Of a stretch of 64,000 bases of DNA, positions 27,441-35,980 are shown one piece after another. The DNA is from Nostoc sp. XA010 (GTDB lineage Bacteria; Cyanobacteriota; Cyanobacteriia; Cyanobacteriales; Nostocaceae). The stretch is from NCBI RefSeq assembly GCF_020829625.1, contig NZ_JAIVFX010000002.1:124001-188000 (forward strand). Reading direction: 5' to 3'. Made by a program: the position numbers and the translations under genes. Position 1 is the stretch's first letter, and each line of letters starts with the position of its first letter. The notes below the pieces were generated by a model. It did not search any database, had not been told where the DNA came from, and saw only the letters and a list, made by a program, of their open reading frames with translations.

Positions 27441-28085
27441 ATGGTGGCAATAACAACATCCGCAGAAAATAGGGTTTTACTCCACAACATCAGTTGGCAG
27501 ACATTTAAAACCATGCTGGCTGAAATGGGTTCAGAACGTAATTCCCGATTTGCTTATGACAATGGGACGATAGAAATTATGACCCCACAAATGCCGCACG
27601 AAAACTCAAATCGCTTAATAGAAGTTTTTGTTGGTGTATTGTGCGAAGATTTGGGCTGGGAAATTAAACGCGCTGGTTCATTAACTTTAACGCGAGATGA
27701 TTTAGAGAAGGGAGCAGAGCCAGATAGTAGCTACTATATTCAAAATGAAGCGTTAGTTCGAGATAAAGAAAATATTGACATAACGATTGACCCACTCCCT
27801 GACCTGGTGCTAGAGGTGGAATATTCCAGGTCTGCAATAGACAAGCTGAGGCTTTATGCTGCGATGGGAGCCCCAGAATTTTGGCGTTATAACGGCAGTG
27901 TGTTACGAGTTTACACCCTTGCAGGTGGACAATATTCAGAAGTCGAAACCAGCCCTACTTTTGCGCCTGTGTCGGTGAAGGAGATTCCTCGGTTTATCCA
28001 AGAAGCGAAGAAGAATGGAGAAATTGCTACTACCCGCGCTTTTCGGGTTTGGGTGCAACAAAAAATTTCTGGTGGGAAACAGTAA
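27441..28085 (+). CDS. Uma2-family (DUF820) restriction-endonuclease-fold protein
   Basis: A 214-residue second intact Uma2 protein. Visible family features are FAYDNGTIEIMTPQMPHENSN, DSSYYIQNEALVRDKENI, DPLPDLVLEVEYSRSAID with the catalytic-type acidic pair, and RLYAAMGAPEFWRYNG. It differs strongly from the copy at 26376, so it is not a recent duplicate. The tandem miniature elements lie directly upstream and may contribute promoter or terminator signals. Confidence 0.87.
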   Translation: MVAITTSAENRVLLHNISWQTFKTMLAEMGSERNSRFAYDNGTIEIMTPQMPHENSNRLIEVFVGVLCEDLGWEIKRAGSLTLTRDDLEKGAEPDSSYYIQNEALVRDKENIDITIDPLPDLVLEVEYSRSAIDKLRLYAAMGAPEFWRYNGSVLRVYTLAGGQYSEVETSPTFAPVSVKEIPRFIQEAKKNGEIATTRAFRVWVQQKISGGKQ

Positions 28086-28162
28086 AATTATGACTCCAGC
28101 TAGCCTAATGAGTCGAATTACACAAAGCCATATCATTAATAAATCTCGCGCTGCGTTTCTAT

Positions 28163-28281
28163 CCCGCCTCGGAATGAATTCCGAGTCTGATAGCTAAAGT
28201 CCACTCAAGTGGACTGAATTAATCATTTAGTCCACTTAAGTGGACTTTAGCTATCAGCCCTGAACTTCAGTTCTGGGCGGG
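28163..28281. repeat. long imperfect palindrome with nested hairpins
   Basis: Outer arms cccgcctcggaat and ttctgggcggg, then ctgatagctaaagtccact and agtggactttagctatcag, surround an inner pair of ccactcaagtgg and ccacttaagtgg palindromes. The ~119-base unit can form a long stem. A related hairpin (tagcccgaaac..ttccgggcta) lies near 51212-51240. Confidence 0.7.
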
Positions 28282-28983
28282 ATGTCGGTGAGTGTGACAG
28301 GTTCACTTTGACAAAAATGTGGGTAGAAAATTTTTCGACTTATATCGTAGCCCAAAGGGAGACGCTTTAGCGCATAGCGCAGCGTAAAGCCTCTTGCTAG
28401 CTTGCTTCCACGTTCGCATAGCGTCCCGGAAGTGGTACGGCATGGCAACTCTTAGAGACGCACTCGCGCTTAGAGCGAGTCCACGAGCGTCTGGGGGTTT
28501 CCCCCATGAGTGACTAACTTTCCCGTTGGGTAAGGACTGAAGTCCTTATTTTTTAAGCACTAAAGTGCTTACTACAAACTATTTTTCATAAATATTAATT
28601 AATCTCAGCAATAACTCTTCACCATCGGTAATAAATCCCAACAAATGCTGACCATCTCCCACCTCCTCACTACCCTGTTTTCTTTGCAATTGCAGTATTT
28701 ACTAGGTATTTTTTCCTACTTTTGGGGTGGTTTTTAGTGAAACAAGTACCCTAAAATTACAAAAAATCCTGAAATCTATATAAATTAATGGTTTCATCTA
28801 TCCACATCAGGCTACAACACCTTAGAATGATTCATTGAAAAGTCGAGCCGATGGGATGTACAGCCGTTTTGAGTAAAGCTACTCCCAAAGGATGATTTTT
28901 GTATTTTCGCAAACAAAGATTTTAGTACAGATGTATCAGGGTGCATCCGTAAAGAATCTCAAGTAAACCTTCAGGAGTTTGAT
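28282..28983. other. upstream region of hup with GCGTAGC-type repeat
   Basis: About 700 bases without a gene. 28366-28505 is a repeat patch rich in agcgcatagcgcagcg, cgcactcgcgcttagagcg and gggggtttcccccatgag palindromes; 28525-28580 has a gtccttat/taagcactaaagtgctta unit. The last ~380 bases are unique and presumably hold the hup promoter. Confidence 0.55.
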
Positions 28984-29268
28984 ATGAACAAAGGTGAATT
29001 AGTTGATGCCGTAGCTGAAAAAGCTAGTGTTACTAAGAAACAAGCGGATGCAGTCTTAACTGCCGCTTTGGAAACGATTATTGAAGCGGTTTCCTCTGGT
29101 GATAAGGTAACATTGGTAGGATTTGGCTCATTTGAATCACGGGAACGTAAAGCCCGCGAAGGTCGCAACCCGAAAACAAATGAAAAAATGGAAATTCCAG
29201 CCACGAGGGTTCCTGCTTTCTCGGCAGGAAAACTGTTTAGAGAAAAGGTAGCACCCCCAAAAGCATAG
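28984..29268 (+). CDS. hup: HU-family DNA-binding protein
   Basis: A 94-residue nucleoid protein with the full HU pattern: MNKGELVDAVAEKASVTKKQ, then GDKVTLVGFGSFESRERKAR and the DNA-binding arm GRNPKTNEKMEIPAT, ending FSAGKLFREKV. It bends and compacts DNA as a dimer; in Anabaena HU is also needed for heterocyst development, which is background knowledge, not seen here. The Shine-Dalgarno aggag lies 8 bases before the ATG. The next gene starts 26 bases downstream. Confidence 0.96.
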   Translation: MNKGELVDAVAEKASVTKKQADAVLTAALETIIEAVSSGDKVTLVGFGSFESRERKAREGRNPKTNEKMEIPATRVPAFSAGKLFREKVAPPKA

Positions 29269-29294
29269 GTTCTGTCTTCGGGAACCCTTTTTTA

Positions 29295-30377
29295 ATGCGG
29301 CAACCTGCACACGGGGGAAATTTAGCCTGGGCAGCAGCACTGGCTGGCTGTCCCCCTGATGCTATTCTGGATTTTTCTGCTAGCATCAGCCCGTTGGGGC
29401 CTCCAAATAGCGCGATCGCTGCTATACTGTCCCAACTTGGTAATCTTAAGCACTATCCAGACCCAAACTATAGTGAACTGAGACTAGCTCTCAGTCACTT
29501 CCATCAATTGCCGCCTGAGTGGATTCTGCCGGGTAACGGCTCCGCAGAATTACTCACTCTCATAGGTAGGGAATTAGCTCAATTAGCCGCGACAATTTTA
29601 ATCACTCCAGCCTTTGGCGACTACTACCGAACCCTGAAGTCGTACAACGCTAAAGTGCTGGAGTGTCCTTTGTCATTAGTCAGTGGTCATACCCTGCGGG
29701 AAGGCGAAGTGCCTACGTCATTAGTTATTGACAAAGGACATAGGACAAAGGACAAAGGGCTATTGCTGAATAATCCCCACAATCCAACCGGAAAGCTATT
29801 TTCACGGGAGTCTATTTTGCCCTACCTGGAGCAATTTGCTTTGGTTGTGGTGGATGAAGCATTTATGGATTTTGTGTCGCCCAATGAGGAACAAAGCCTG
29901 ATTCCAGTGGTGCAGGAATATAGGAATTTAGTAGTATTGCGATCGCTGACCAAATTTTACAGTCTTCCTGGACTGCGATTAGGATATGCGATCGCACACC
30001 CCAACTGCCTAGCTAAATGGCAGCTATGGCGTGACCCTTGGCCCGTAAACACGCTAGCGGCGGCGGCGGCAATTGCGGCACTCCAAGATACGGATTTTCA
30101 GCAGCAAACCTGGGCATGGCTACCACCTGCACGAAACCAACTCTTTCAGGGTTTGGCTGAAATACCAGGATTGCAACCCCAACCAAGTGCTGCTAACTTT
30201 TTATTGGTTGAGTCCCAAGAGTCCACTTTGCAGCTACAGCAAAAATTACTCAAGCATCACCAGATTTTAATCCGCGATTGCCTTAGTTTTAAAGAACTAG
30301 GCGATCGCTTTTTCCGGGTTGCTGTACGTGAAGAGTCTGATAACCAACGCTTACTAACAGCGCTAAAAGAGAGTTAG
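29295..30377 (+). CDS. cobD: threonine-phosphate decarboxylase-like aminotransferase (CobD)
   Basis: A 360-residue PLP enzyme of the HisC/CobD group. It begins MRQPAHGGNLAWAAALAGCP with the CobD signature (HGGN..A) and SASISPLGPP, has NNPHNPTGKLFSRE, VVVDEAFMDFV and SLTKFYSLPGLRLGYA, where the Lys binds PLP. CobD makes (R)-1-aminopropan-2-ol phosphate for cobalamin. Residues about 125-155 (between AKVLECP and LLLNNPHNP) come from a dispersed repeat (29668-29758) yet keep the frame; similar enzymes lack this insert, so activity may be altered. It probably shares the HU transcript. Confidence 0.82.
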   Translation: MRQPAHGGNLAWAAALAGCPPDAILDFSASISPLGPPNSAIAAILSQLGNLKHYPDPNYSELRLALSHFHQLPPEWILPGNGSAELLTLIGRELAQLAATILITPAFGDYYRTLKSYNAKVLECPLSLVSGHTLREGEVPTSLVIDKGHRTKDKGLLLNNPHNPTGKLFSRESILPYLEQFALVVVDEAFMDFVSPNEEQSLIPVVQEYRNLVVLRSLTKFYSLPGLRLGYAIAHPNCLAKWQLWRDPWPVNTLAAAAAIAALQDTDFQQQTWAWLPPARNQLFQGLAEIPGLQPQPSAANFLLVESQESTLQLQQKLLKHHQILIRDCLSFKELGDRFFRVAVREESDNQRLLTALKES

Positions 30378-30518
30378 GAGTTATAAGTTATAAGTTAGGA
30401 GTTATAAGAAGAAGGGTTTTAATTCCTAACTCCTAATTCTTAACTCTTAATTCCTAACTCCTAACTCCTAACTCCTAACTCCTAACTCTTAATTCCTAAC
30501 TCCTAACTCTTAATTCAT
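30378..30518. repeat. CTAACTCCTAACTC tandem repeats
   Basis: About 140 bases of ggagttataagttaggag followed by many taactcctaactcctaac units, together an inverted and tandem array. It ends 1 base before the next gene start, so any promoter for that gene must lie inside the array or further upstream. Confidence 0.75.
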
Positions 30519-31973
30519 GTGACCGTTGACTACGATGTTGTAATTATTGGCGGCAGTCTTGCTGGATACTACGCTGCCCTTGCTGCAATCCAACTACATG
30601 CTACAGTTGCCCTGGTGGAACCTAAAGTAGACTACGGGTTTACTCATCATTATGCTCTTACCGAAATCGGTAAGCTGGCGCAGAAGTTGAATGATGCCCC
30701 TAGTTTTGGTATTCATGCCACACACACTGATACCTCAGAAGAATGCCACATATCTATGGCATGGCAAGAAGCTATGCTGTATGCTCAATGCGTCGCCTCA
30801 AATCTCAAAGAACAGCATTCTCCAGCCATCCTAGCCGCGTCAGGGGTAGATATCATCGTTGGCAGTGGTCAATTTCAATCTTCACCTCAACTGGCTTTTG
30901 CCGTTAACAATCGCCTATTACGCGCCCGTGCCTATTTGCTGGCCAGTGGTTCGCGTCCAGAAATTCCAGATATTGAAGGATTGCAAGCCACTGGCTACCT
31001 AACTTTATCTAATATTTGGCAATCCTTACAGCGAGGGACATTACCCAAAAATTTGGTAATTATCGGCGGAATTCCCCAAAGCATTGAAATTGCTCAAACT
31101 TTAGCGCGGTTTGGTTGCAGTGTGACGCTGGTAGTCAAACACCCTTATGTTCTACCCAATATTGACCCTGAGATAGCCATATTGCTTCAGGCACAGTTGG
31201 AAGTCGAAGGTGTGCGCGTCTTCACTGATAAACCAGTGACTCAGGTGAGGCTAATTGAGGATAAAAAGTGGATTCAAGCAGGAGATAAAGCTATTGAAAC
31301 TGATGAGATTTTAGTAGCAACTGGACAACAGCCGAATCTTGAATCTCTAAATTTGGCAACAGTAGGTGTGAAATGGCATCGGCGTAGCTTGGTAGTGAAT
31401 GATAAACTCCAAACCACTAACCACCGCATTTACGCCTGTGGTGATGTAATTGGTGGTTACGACTTTGCCAATATCGCTAATTATGAAGCAAAAATTGCCC
31501 TGAACAATACCCTCTTTTTCCCCAGGTTACGAGTAGATTATCGCTTCATTCCTTGGGCAATGTTTTCTGTGCCGATGGTGGCGCAAGTGGGTTTAACAGA
31601 GGCGCAGGCAAAACGCCTCTTTAGTCGAGATGAAGTTTTAGTTTTGCGACAATATTTTAAAACAGTGGCAGCAGCCCAACTTCGGGATGAAACCACTGGT
31701 ATGTGTAAATTAATTGTGCGACATAACGGCGAAATTTTGGGAGCTTCGATATTGGGGGCAGAAGCTGGAGAGTTGATTAATTTGATTGCCTTGGCAATGT
31801 CCCAAAAAATGAAAGTCAAAGATTTAGCAAATTTATCTCCCGTCTATCCGAGTTTTTCAGAAATTCTGGAACAAGCTGTAAGAGAGTGGAGTAAACAAAG
31901 GTTAAATAGCAATATTCCTTTGCAAGAGTTCTTAGAAGGCTTCTTCCATTTCCGCCGCAATTGGAATTTATGA
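30519..31973 (+). CDS. pyridine nucleotide-disulfide oxidoreductase-fold flavoprotein without the disulfide
   Basis: A 484-residue FAD/NAD(P) protein. The FAD loop is [17 protein letters not shown], the NAD loop [20 protein letters not shown] and the second FAD motif [12 protein letters not shown]; the C-terminal dimerisation domain is complete. The active-site CxxxxC helix is replaced by [15 protein letters not shown], and the C-terminal HPTxxE is YPSFSE, so it cannot be a dihydrolipoamide dehydrogenase or mercuric reductase. It probably transfers electrons to another acceptor. The start is GTG at 30519. Function unknown. Confidence 0.85.
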   Translation: MTVDYDVVIIGGSLAGYYAALAAIQLHATVALVEPKVDYGFTHHYALTEIGKLAQKLNDAPSFGIHATHTDTSEECHISMAWQEAMLYAQCVASNLKEQHSPAILAASGVDIIVGSGQFQSSPQLAFAVNNRLLRARAYLLASGSRPEIPDIEGLQATGYLTLSNIWQSLQRGTLPKNLVIIGGIPQSIEIAQTLARFGCSVTLVVKHPYVLPNIDPEIAILLQAQLEVEGVRVFTDKPVTQVRLIEDKKWIQAGDKAIETDEILVATGQQPNLESLNLATVGVKWHRRSLVVNDKLQTTNHRIYACGDVIGGYDFANIANYEAKIALNNTLFFPRLRVDYRFIPWAMFSVPMVAQVGLTEAQAKRLFSRDEVLVLRQYFKTVAAAQLRDETTGMCKLIVRHNGEILGASILGAEAGELINLIALAMSQKMKVKDLANLSPVYPSFSEILEQAVREWSKQRLNSNIPLQEFLEGFFHFRRNWNL

Positions 31974-32040
31974 GTGGGGGTGGGGAGTGGGGAATTAGAA
32001 TTAGTGCTATCAAGGTAAGTCTTGTATTCATTACTAGCTC

Positions 32041-32334
32041 TGAACTCGGACGTTGAGCCTTTGAACTCGGACGTTGAGCCTTTGAACTCGGACGTTGAGC
32101 CTCTGAACTCGGACGTTGAGCCTCTGAACTCGGACGTTGAGCCTCTGAACTCGGACGTTGAGCCTTTGAACTCGGACGTTGAGCCTTTGAACTCGGAAGT
32201 TGAGCCTTTGAACTCGGAAGTTGAGCTTCTGAACTCGGAAGTTGAGCCTTTGAACTCGGACGTTGAGCCTTTGAACTCGGACGTTGAGCCTTTGAACTCG
32301 GAAGTTGAGCCTTTGAACTCGGAAGTTAGATTTT
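32041..32334. repeat. 21-bp minisatellite, 14 units
   Basis: Fourteen head-to-tail 21-base units run from 32041 to 32334. Unit variants differ at one base in the middle (ggacg or ggaag) and one at the end (t or c). Because 21 is a multiple of three, both strands stay open: the plus strand would read LNSDVEP repeats and the minus strand SEFKGST repeats. It fills most of the gap between the flavoprotein and the phytol-kinase-like gene, whose stop lies 4 bases away. Confidence 0.92.
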
Positions 32335-32337
32335 GGT

Positions 32338-33045
32338 TTAAAACCTCTGCATTATTACCCACACTACCCCAGCCGCTACTAGAGGCACACTGAGGTTATC
32401 TGTACCGTGGGGTGAGACTGCCTCTGCTAAGGTGGCGAAAGTAGCAGTTATTACCGCCGTCAATAGGGCCCATGCCAAACTAAAAGGTTTTCCTAGCGGA
32501 CTCAGCGAGGAACCCGGTAGCAGCAACAGCACTAAAAAAATCACTACTGTACTCACTACAAACATTGCTGCTGAACCTTCCCAGGAACGCACAGAATTTC
32601 CCACTTGGTATTTATGCTGCCCGAAGCGTCTACCGATTAATGCTGCTAGTGCATCCCCCCAGGTCATCGCCATTATCCCAGCAACAGCGATCGCAACGCT
32701 ATCTACTGGCCCATCTGGTCGCCACAGTAGCCCGAAAAGCAGCGTCACTGAGATAGCGAAATAAACTGTACCAGGTGAGCTATCTTGGGTATCCATTGCA
32801 CCAATGATTCGGTAGCGGTAAAACAAATAGTTGAGTCCGATAAAGCTAGCAAAAGGTATAATTCCGATTTCCCAGTGGTTAAACAGTAGCAGGGCACCAA
32901 AAACCCACATCCCTGCACCAATATGGATTACCTTGCGGGTCAAATCCGGCTTTACACCAAACAGCCTACGTAGTCCCTCGCCAATAACGAGCAGACCAAT
33001 AGCGTAAACATAAGAAATTGCTAGTCCGATAAAATCATTAGTCAT
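32338..33045 (-). CDS. phytol kinase-like / CTP-dependent dolichol kinase-family membrane protein
   Basis: A 235-residue protein with about six or seven membrane helices, beginning MTNDFIGLAISYVYAIGLLV. The motif RKVIHIGAGMWVFGALLL and the later AMTWGDALAALIGRRFG plus RSWEGSAAMF match the VTE5/SEC59 family. Members phosphorylate phytol recycled from chlorophyll, feeding tocopherol and phylloquinone side chains, which fits a phototroph. The substrate is inferred from the family. Its 3' end abuts the 21-bp minisatellite. Confidence 0.85.
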   Translation of the reverse strand: MTNDFIGLAISYVYAIGLLVIGEGLRRLFGVKPDLTRKVIHIGAGMWVFGALLLFNHWEIGIIPFASFIGLNYLFYRYRIIGAMDTQDSSPGTVYFAISVTLLFGLLWRPDGPVDSVAIAVAGIMAMTWGDALAALIGRRFGQHKYQVGNSVRSWEGSAAMFVVSTVVIFLVLLLLPGSSLSPLGKPFSLAWALLTAVITATFATLAEAVSPHGTDNLSVPLVAAGVVWVIMQRF

Positions 33046-33116
33046 TAGTCATTTGTCAATAATTCTTCTTCCCCTGCTCCCTGCTCCCTGCCCCCTGCCC
33101 CCTGCCCCCTGCCTCT
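33046..33116. repeat. CCCCTGCTCCCTGCCCCCTG repeat patch
   Basis: A short TTAGTCATTTGTC unit followed by repeated ccctgccccctgc heptads between two minus-strand genes. Confidence 0.7.
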
Positions 33117-34889
33117 TCACTTGAATCGATCGCTATTTCGTCTAAAATTCTTTTCTATTGACGAAGCATTACCAATACCTTGAAGAATACCACGACCGAT
33201 TAAACCTAAACCTCTACCGATTATTTGCGTGAGAATGAAGACTATACCGCTACCTACAAAAGCTAATAGTGATTTTAAACGCGGTGCGATCGCATCACTA
33301 AATTCTAAAAGTAATGTCACTATTAAAGGAATATTAGAAAGTTTTTTTAACTCATGATTTCGAGGAGCATAAACTGATGTATTAGCAATACCACGAGGCG
33401 CAATTACAAATAGTTCGTAGCGGCTTTCAAAAACAGCTTTTGGCTCATTTATATATTTTTTTAATCTATATTTCCACGACAAATCATTTCTAAATCGTTC
33501 AATCTCTCTTGTGGAAATCAATTGCTGTCCATAAAAGTTTTGCTTAATCACCTCTGCATCTGCTAAAGAGTTGAGTAGTGGTTGCACTACCCCATTCGCT
33601 ACCTGAATCAACAAGTTCTCTAAAATCATTAATGCTTGGGACTTAGCTTCGGCACTGATTACTGGATAGGAGGTATTATCAATGTTCAATTCTGTTTGAA
33701 ACATTAGATAGGAATACAACTCGCAAACTAACGGAATCTTATTAAGAATATCTCTTTGAACAACTTCTATACTTAGTAATAAATAATTAACAATTTCTAT
33801 GTTTTGATTTTCTAATTCTATCCGAGAAAACTTTCCAAAAAAATCTGTAATTGCTGCTTGCCATAACTCGCGTAATAAGCTAACTTTGACCTCATATAAT
33901 TGATTTATATCTATTTGAGAAGCACGTAATTCATCCAACTGTTCAGCTAGTTTTTGCAGGATAAGATAAAGTAATTCTCGTTTTTTATCTTCACGAAATA
34001 TGTCGATTTCTAAAGGTATATCTGTGACATTTCGTAAAGGAAATTGAAGTTTAGTAACACAAGATGTAAATAATGCAGATTGTAGTGTTCCCGGACTAAG
34101 TAAAGATGGCACAGTTTGCCTTGGTTGAATGGCATTACTCAACCAAGGAGTTATAGGCGGCTCATCTGCAACGGGAATATCTTCTTCTTGCTTTTCTTGT
34201 GATGAAACCAACAATCGATTTAGCAACCAACGAGCCGCTAGCAGTTCTCGCCTCTGTCCAGCTAGAATTGCTCGATCTAATACTGGTAGTCCTGGAACTT
34301 GTAATTGTGCTGTTACTGCACCTAGGGTAGCTTCAATATGTGCAATTCCTGACAAACGTAAATTATTTCGGAGTTTAGAGAAGGGAAGTTGGGAGTGGGG
34401 AGTGGGGAGTGGGAAGTTAGGAGTTAGGAGTGAGGAGTTAGGAGTTATTATTGCTTGCGTGTCCTGGAACCAATAGCAACCACCATTTGCAACTTTTTGC
34501 ATGGCGGCGACTAATTCAGGAAGTGCTGTACCTTTGGGGCAGTAGCCATTAATACCAATAGATTTCGCAGCCAATAGCAGTCCTTGTTCTTGAATAGAAC
34601 TGAGAAGCAAAATTGGCAGGTTGGGATATAAGGCTCTGAGTTGCCGACAGAATTGTAAACCTAGCTGTTGACTGGTGATGGAGCGACCATTACCGAATTC
34701 CAAAACCACCAGATTTACCTGATTTGGGTCTTCTTGGGCAATTTCTGCTAAAATCTGCAAGGCAGCAGTATCAGTTTCTACCACTCCTGTTACTTCTAGG
34801 TTAGGAATTGCTTCCAGAGCTACCCGTAATCCCAGACGAAAAATTGGGTCTTGGTCGATTAACAATAATTTTAAAGGGCGATCGCTCAT
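33117..34889 (-). CDS. DUF3685-domain protein with degenerate receiver domain
   Basis: A 590-residue cyanobacterial protein. Residues 1-130 have a response-regulator receiver shape (LKLLLIDQDPIFRLGLRVAL; LPILLLSS), but the phosphoacceptor position reads VVLEFGNG with Glu instead of Asp, so it is probably not phosphorylated by the usual route. Residues about 150-172 (IITPNSSLLTPNFPLPTPHS) are encoded by inserted repeat DNA (34382-34447). The remainder fits DUF3685, with helical segments and a hydrophobic C-terminus (SLLAFVGSGIVFILTQIIG) that may touch the membrane. Function is unknown. Confidence 0.85.
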   Translation of the reverse strand: MSDRPLKLLLIDQDPIFRLGLRVALEAIPNLEVTGVVETDTAALQILAEIAQEDPNQVNLVVLEFGNGRSITSQQLGLQFCRQLRALYPNLPILLLSSIQEQGLLLAAKSIGINGYCPKGTALPELVAAMQKVANGGCYWFQDTQAIITPNSSLLTPNFPLPTPHSQLPFSKLRNNLRLSGIAHIEATLGAVTAQLQVPGLPVLDRAILAGQRRELLAARWLLNRLLVSSQEKQEEDIPVADEPPITPWLSNAIQPRQTVPSLLSPGTLQSALFTSCVTKLQFPLRNVTDIPLEIDIFREDKKRELLYLILQKLAEQLDELRASQIDINQLYEVKVSLLRELWQAAITDFFGKFSRIELENQNIEIVNYLLLSIEVVQRDILNKIPLVCELYSYLMFQTELNIDNTSYPVISAEAKSQALMILENLLIQVANGVVQPLLNSLADAEVIKQNFYGQQLISTREIERFRNDLSWKYRLKKYINEPKAVFESRYELFVIAPRGIANTSVYAPRNHELKKLSNIPLIVTLLLEFSDAIAPRLKSLLAFVGSGIVFILTQIIGRGLGLIGRGILQGIGNASSIEKNFRRNSDRFK

Positions 34890-35417
34890 AGTCTACTCAA
34901 TTACATAAGCACTGTTTTTTACCAATCAGAAAACAGCTTTGACATAAAACTTTGTCTTTCCCATTGTTACCTGTTTTCGCTGTTAAACCAGTTGATTTAA
35001 AGACATGGGCGCAGCAACAGCTAGCTGATTTAGAAACGAGCGCTGTGATTGAGTCAGAACCTGGTTATAGAAAAACTAGTTTTTGTCAACTTTGGGCAGT
35101 TACTTTAAAATTCAGGGTTCGGATACCTCACCCACAGCCAAAGAGGCAAGGCAGCGCGTTGCGGGGGTTCCCCTCGTTGTAGCAACTGCCGCGCAGAAAA
35201 GTTTAATTTAGTTTTCGCATATTAAGTTAGGAGAATATTTTTGTGCTGAGGCTGTGACTGCTGAGTTGAAATTGCTAACTCAGTGCCAATCAGTTAAGCA
35301 TTGTTTTCTTCTCTGTGTTTGCTCTGCGTCTCTGTGGTAGCCTGCGGCAAGCCGCTTCTCTACGAGACGCTCCGCGTAGCTTGCTTCTCCGTAGGAGTAT
35401 GCGTCTACGTAAAAAAA
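34890..35417. other. gene-poor gap with repeat insertion
   Basis: A 76-residue open frame at 34952-35182 (AVKPVDLKTWAQQQLADLET) resembles no known family and ends in repeat sequence, so it is not called. 35305-35410 is a patch of ctctgcgtctctgtgg and cgcttctctacgagacgctccgcg repeats that runs into the broken pentapeptide gene. Confidence 0.5.
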
Positions 35418-35892
35418 ATTGACATTAGGGACTTGCGCGAGCGTGATACGAGCCAGATTTTTAAACTATACGGTTTAGGTGATTTTAACTGGGGTAAATC
35501 TTGAGCAGACAAACTTATCCAATGCAGAGTTAATCGGGGCAAACCTGCAACAAGCAAATCTTATGGGAACAAATCTTAATTCTGCTAATCTCACTAACGC
35601 CTGCTTATTTGATGGCATTCTCCCTGAGGCTAATAAAAAATTAGCCAGCGATAATGATGCTTTCTTCTCCCAATTGTTTCAAAGATTGAAACATTTGCGT
35701 AGTTTACCGCCGCAGGCATCGCAGCAGCCTTTCTTAAACACCGTTAAAATTTCGACAAATACAGATAATAATTGGAACAAACTCCCTGCGATCGGGCTAA
35801 TTGAAAGCTCCGAAGGCACAATTTTACCAGAAGATTTATATGATGATGTCGATGATGAGACAATTTTTGGTAATAATTCTATTGGGGAATAG
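35418..35892 (+). pseudogene. pentapeptide-repeat protein gene, frameshifted and start lost
   Basis: One frame reads IDIRDLRERDTSQIFKLY then GLGDFN and soon stops at 35502; a second frame, from 35479, reads LTGVNLEQTNLSNAELIGAN and LQQANLMGTNLNSANLTNA, clear A(D/N)LxX pentapeptide repeats, and continues with an acidic tail to 35892. Together they look like one gene cut by a small deletion near 35485, and its upstream part runs directly into repeat DNA with no start codon. A shorter protein from the GTG at 35479 (137 residues) could still be made. Confidence 0.65.
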
Positions 35893-35980
35893 GGAATAGG
35901 GAATAGGGCATTGGGCATTGGGCATTGCTCAGAATCAATCAATAGTCTTCTTCCCCTGCTTCCCCTGCCTCCCCTCCTCT
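35893..35980. repeat. GGGAATAGGG / GGGCATTGGGCATTG repeats
   Basis: Heptad-like ggaataggg and ttgggcattgggcattg units, then a cccctgcttcccctgcctccc block, lie between two convergent reading frames. Confidence 0.65.

Noticed and set aside
31844..32362. Long minus-strand open frame over the minisatellite and the flavoprotein end, with SEFKGST repeats
   Set aside because: The second half only mirrors the flavoprotein gene in antisense and the first half is repeat DNA open in both directions; coding is not shown, so only the repeat is annotated.
32022..32393. Plus-strand LNSDVEP-repeat open frame
   Set aside because: No ribosome binding site is evident, and it overlaps the end of the phytol-kinase-like gene; open frame length is forced by the 21-base unit.
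34952..35182. 76-residue open frame upstream of the pentapeptide relic
   Set aside because: No family recognised and it ends in repeat sequence; possibly an older relic.
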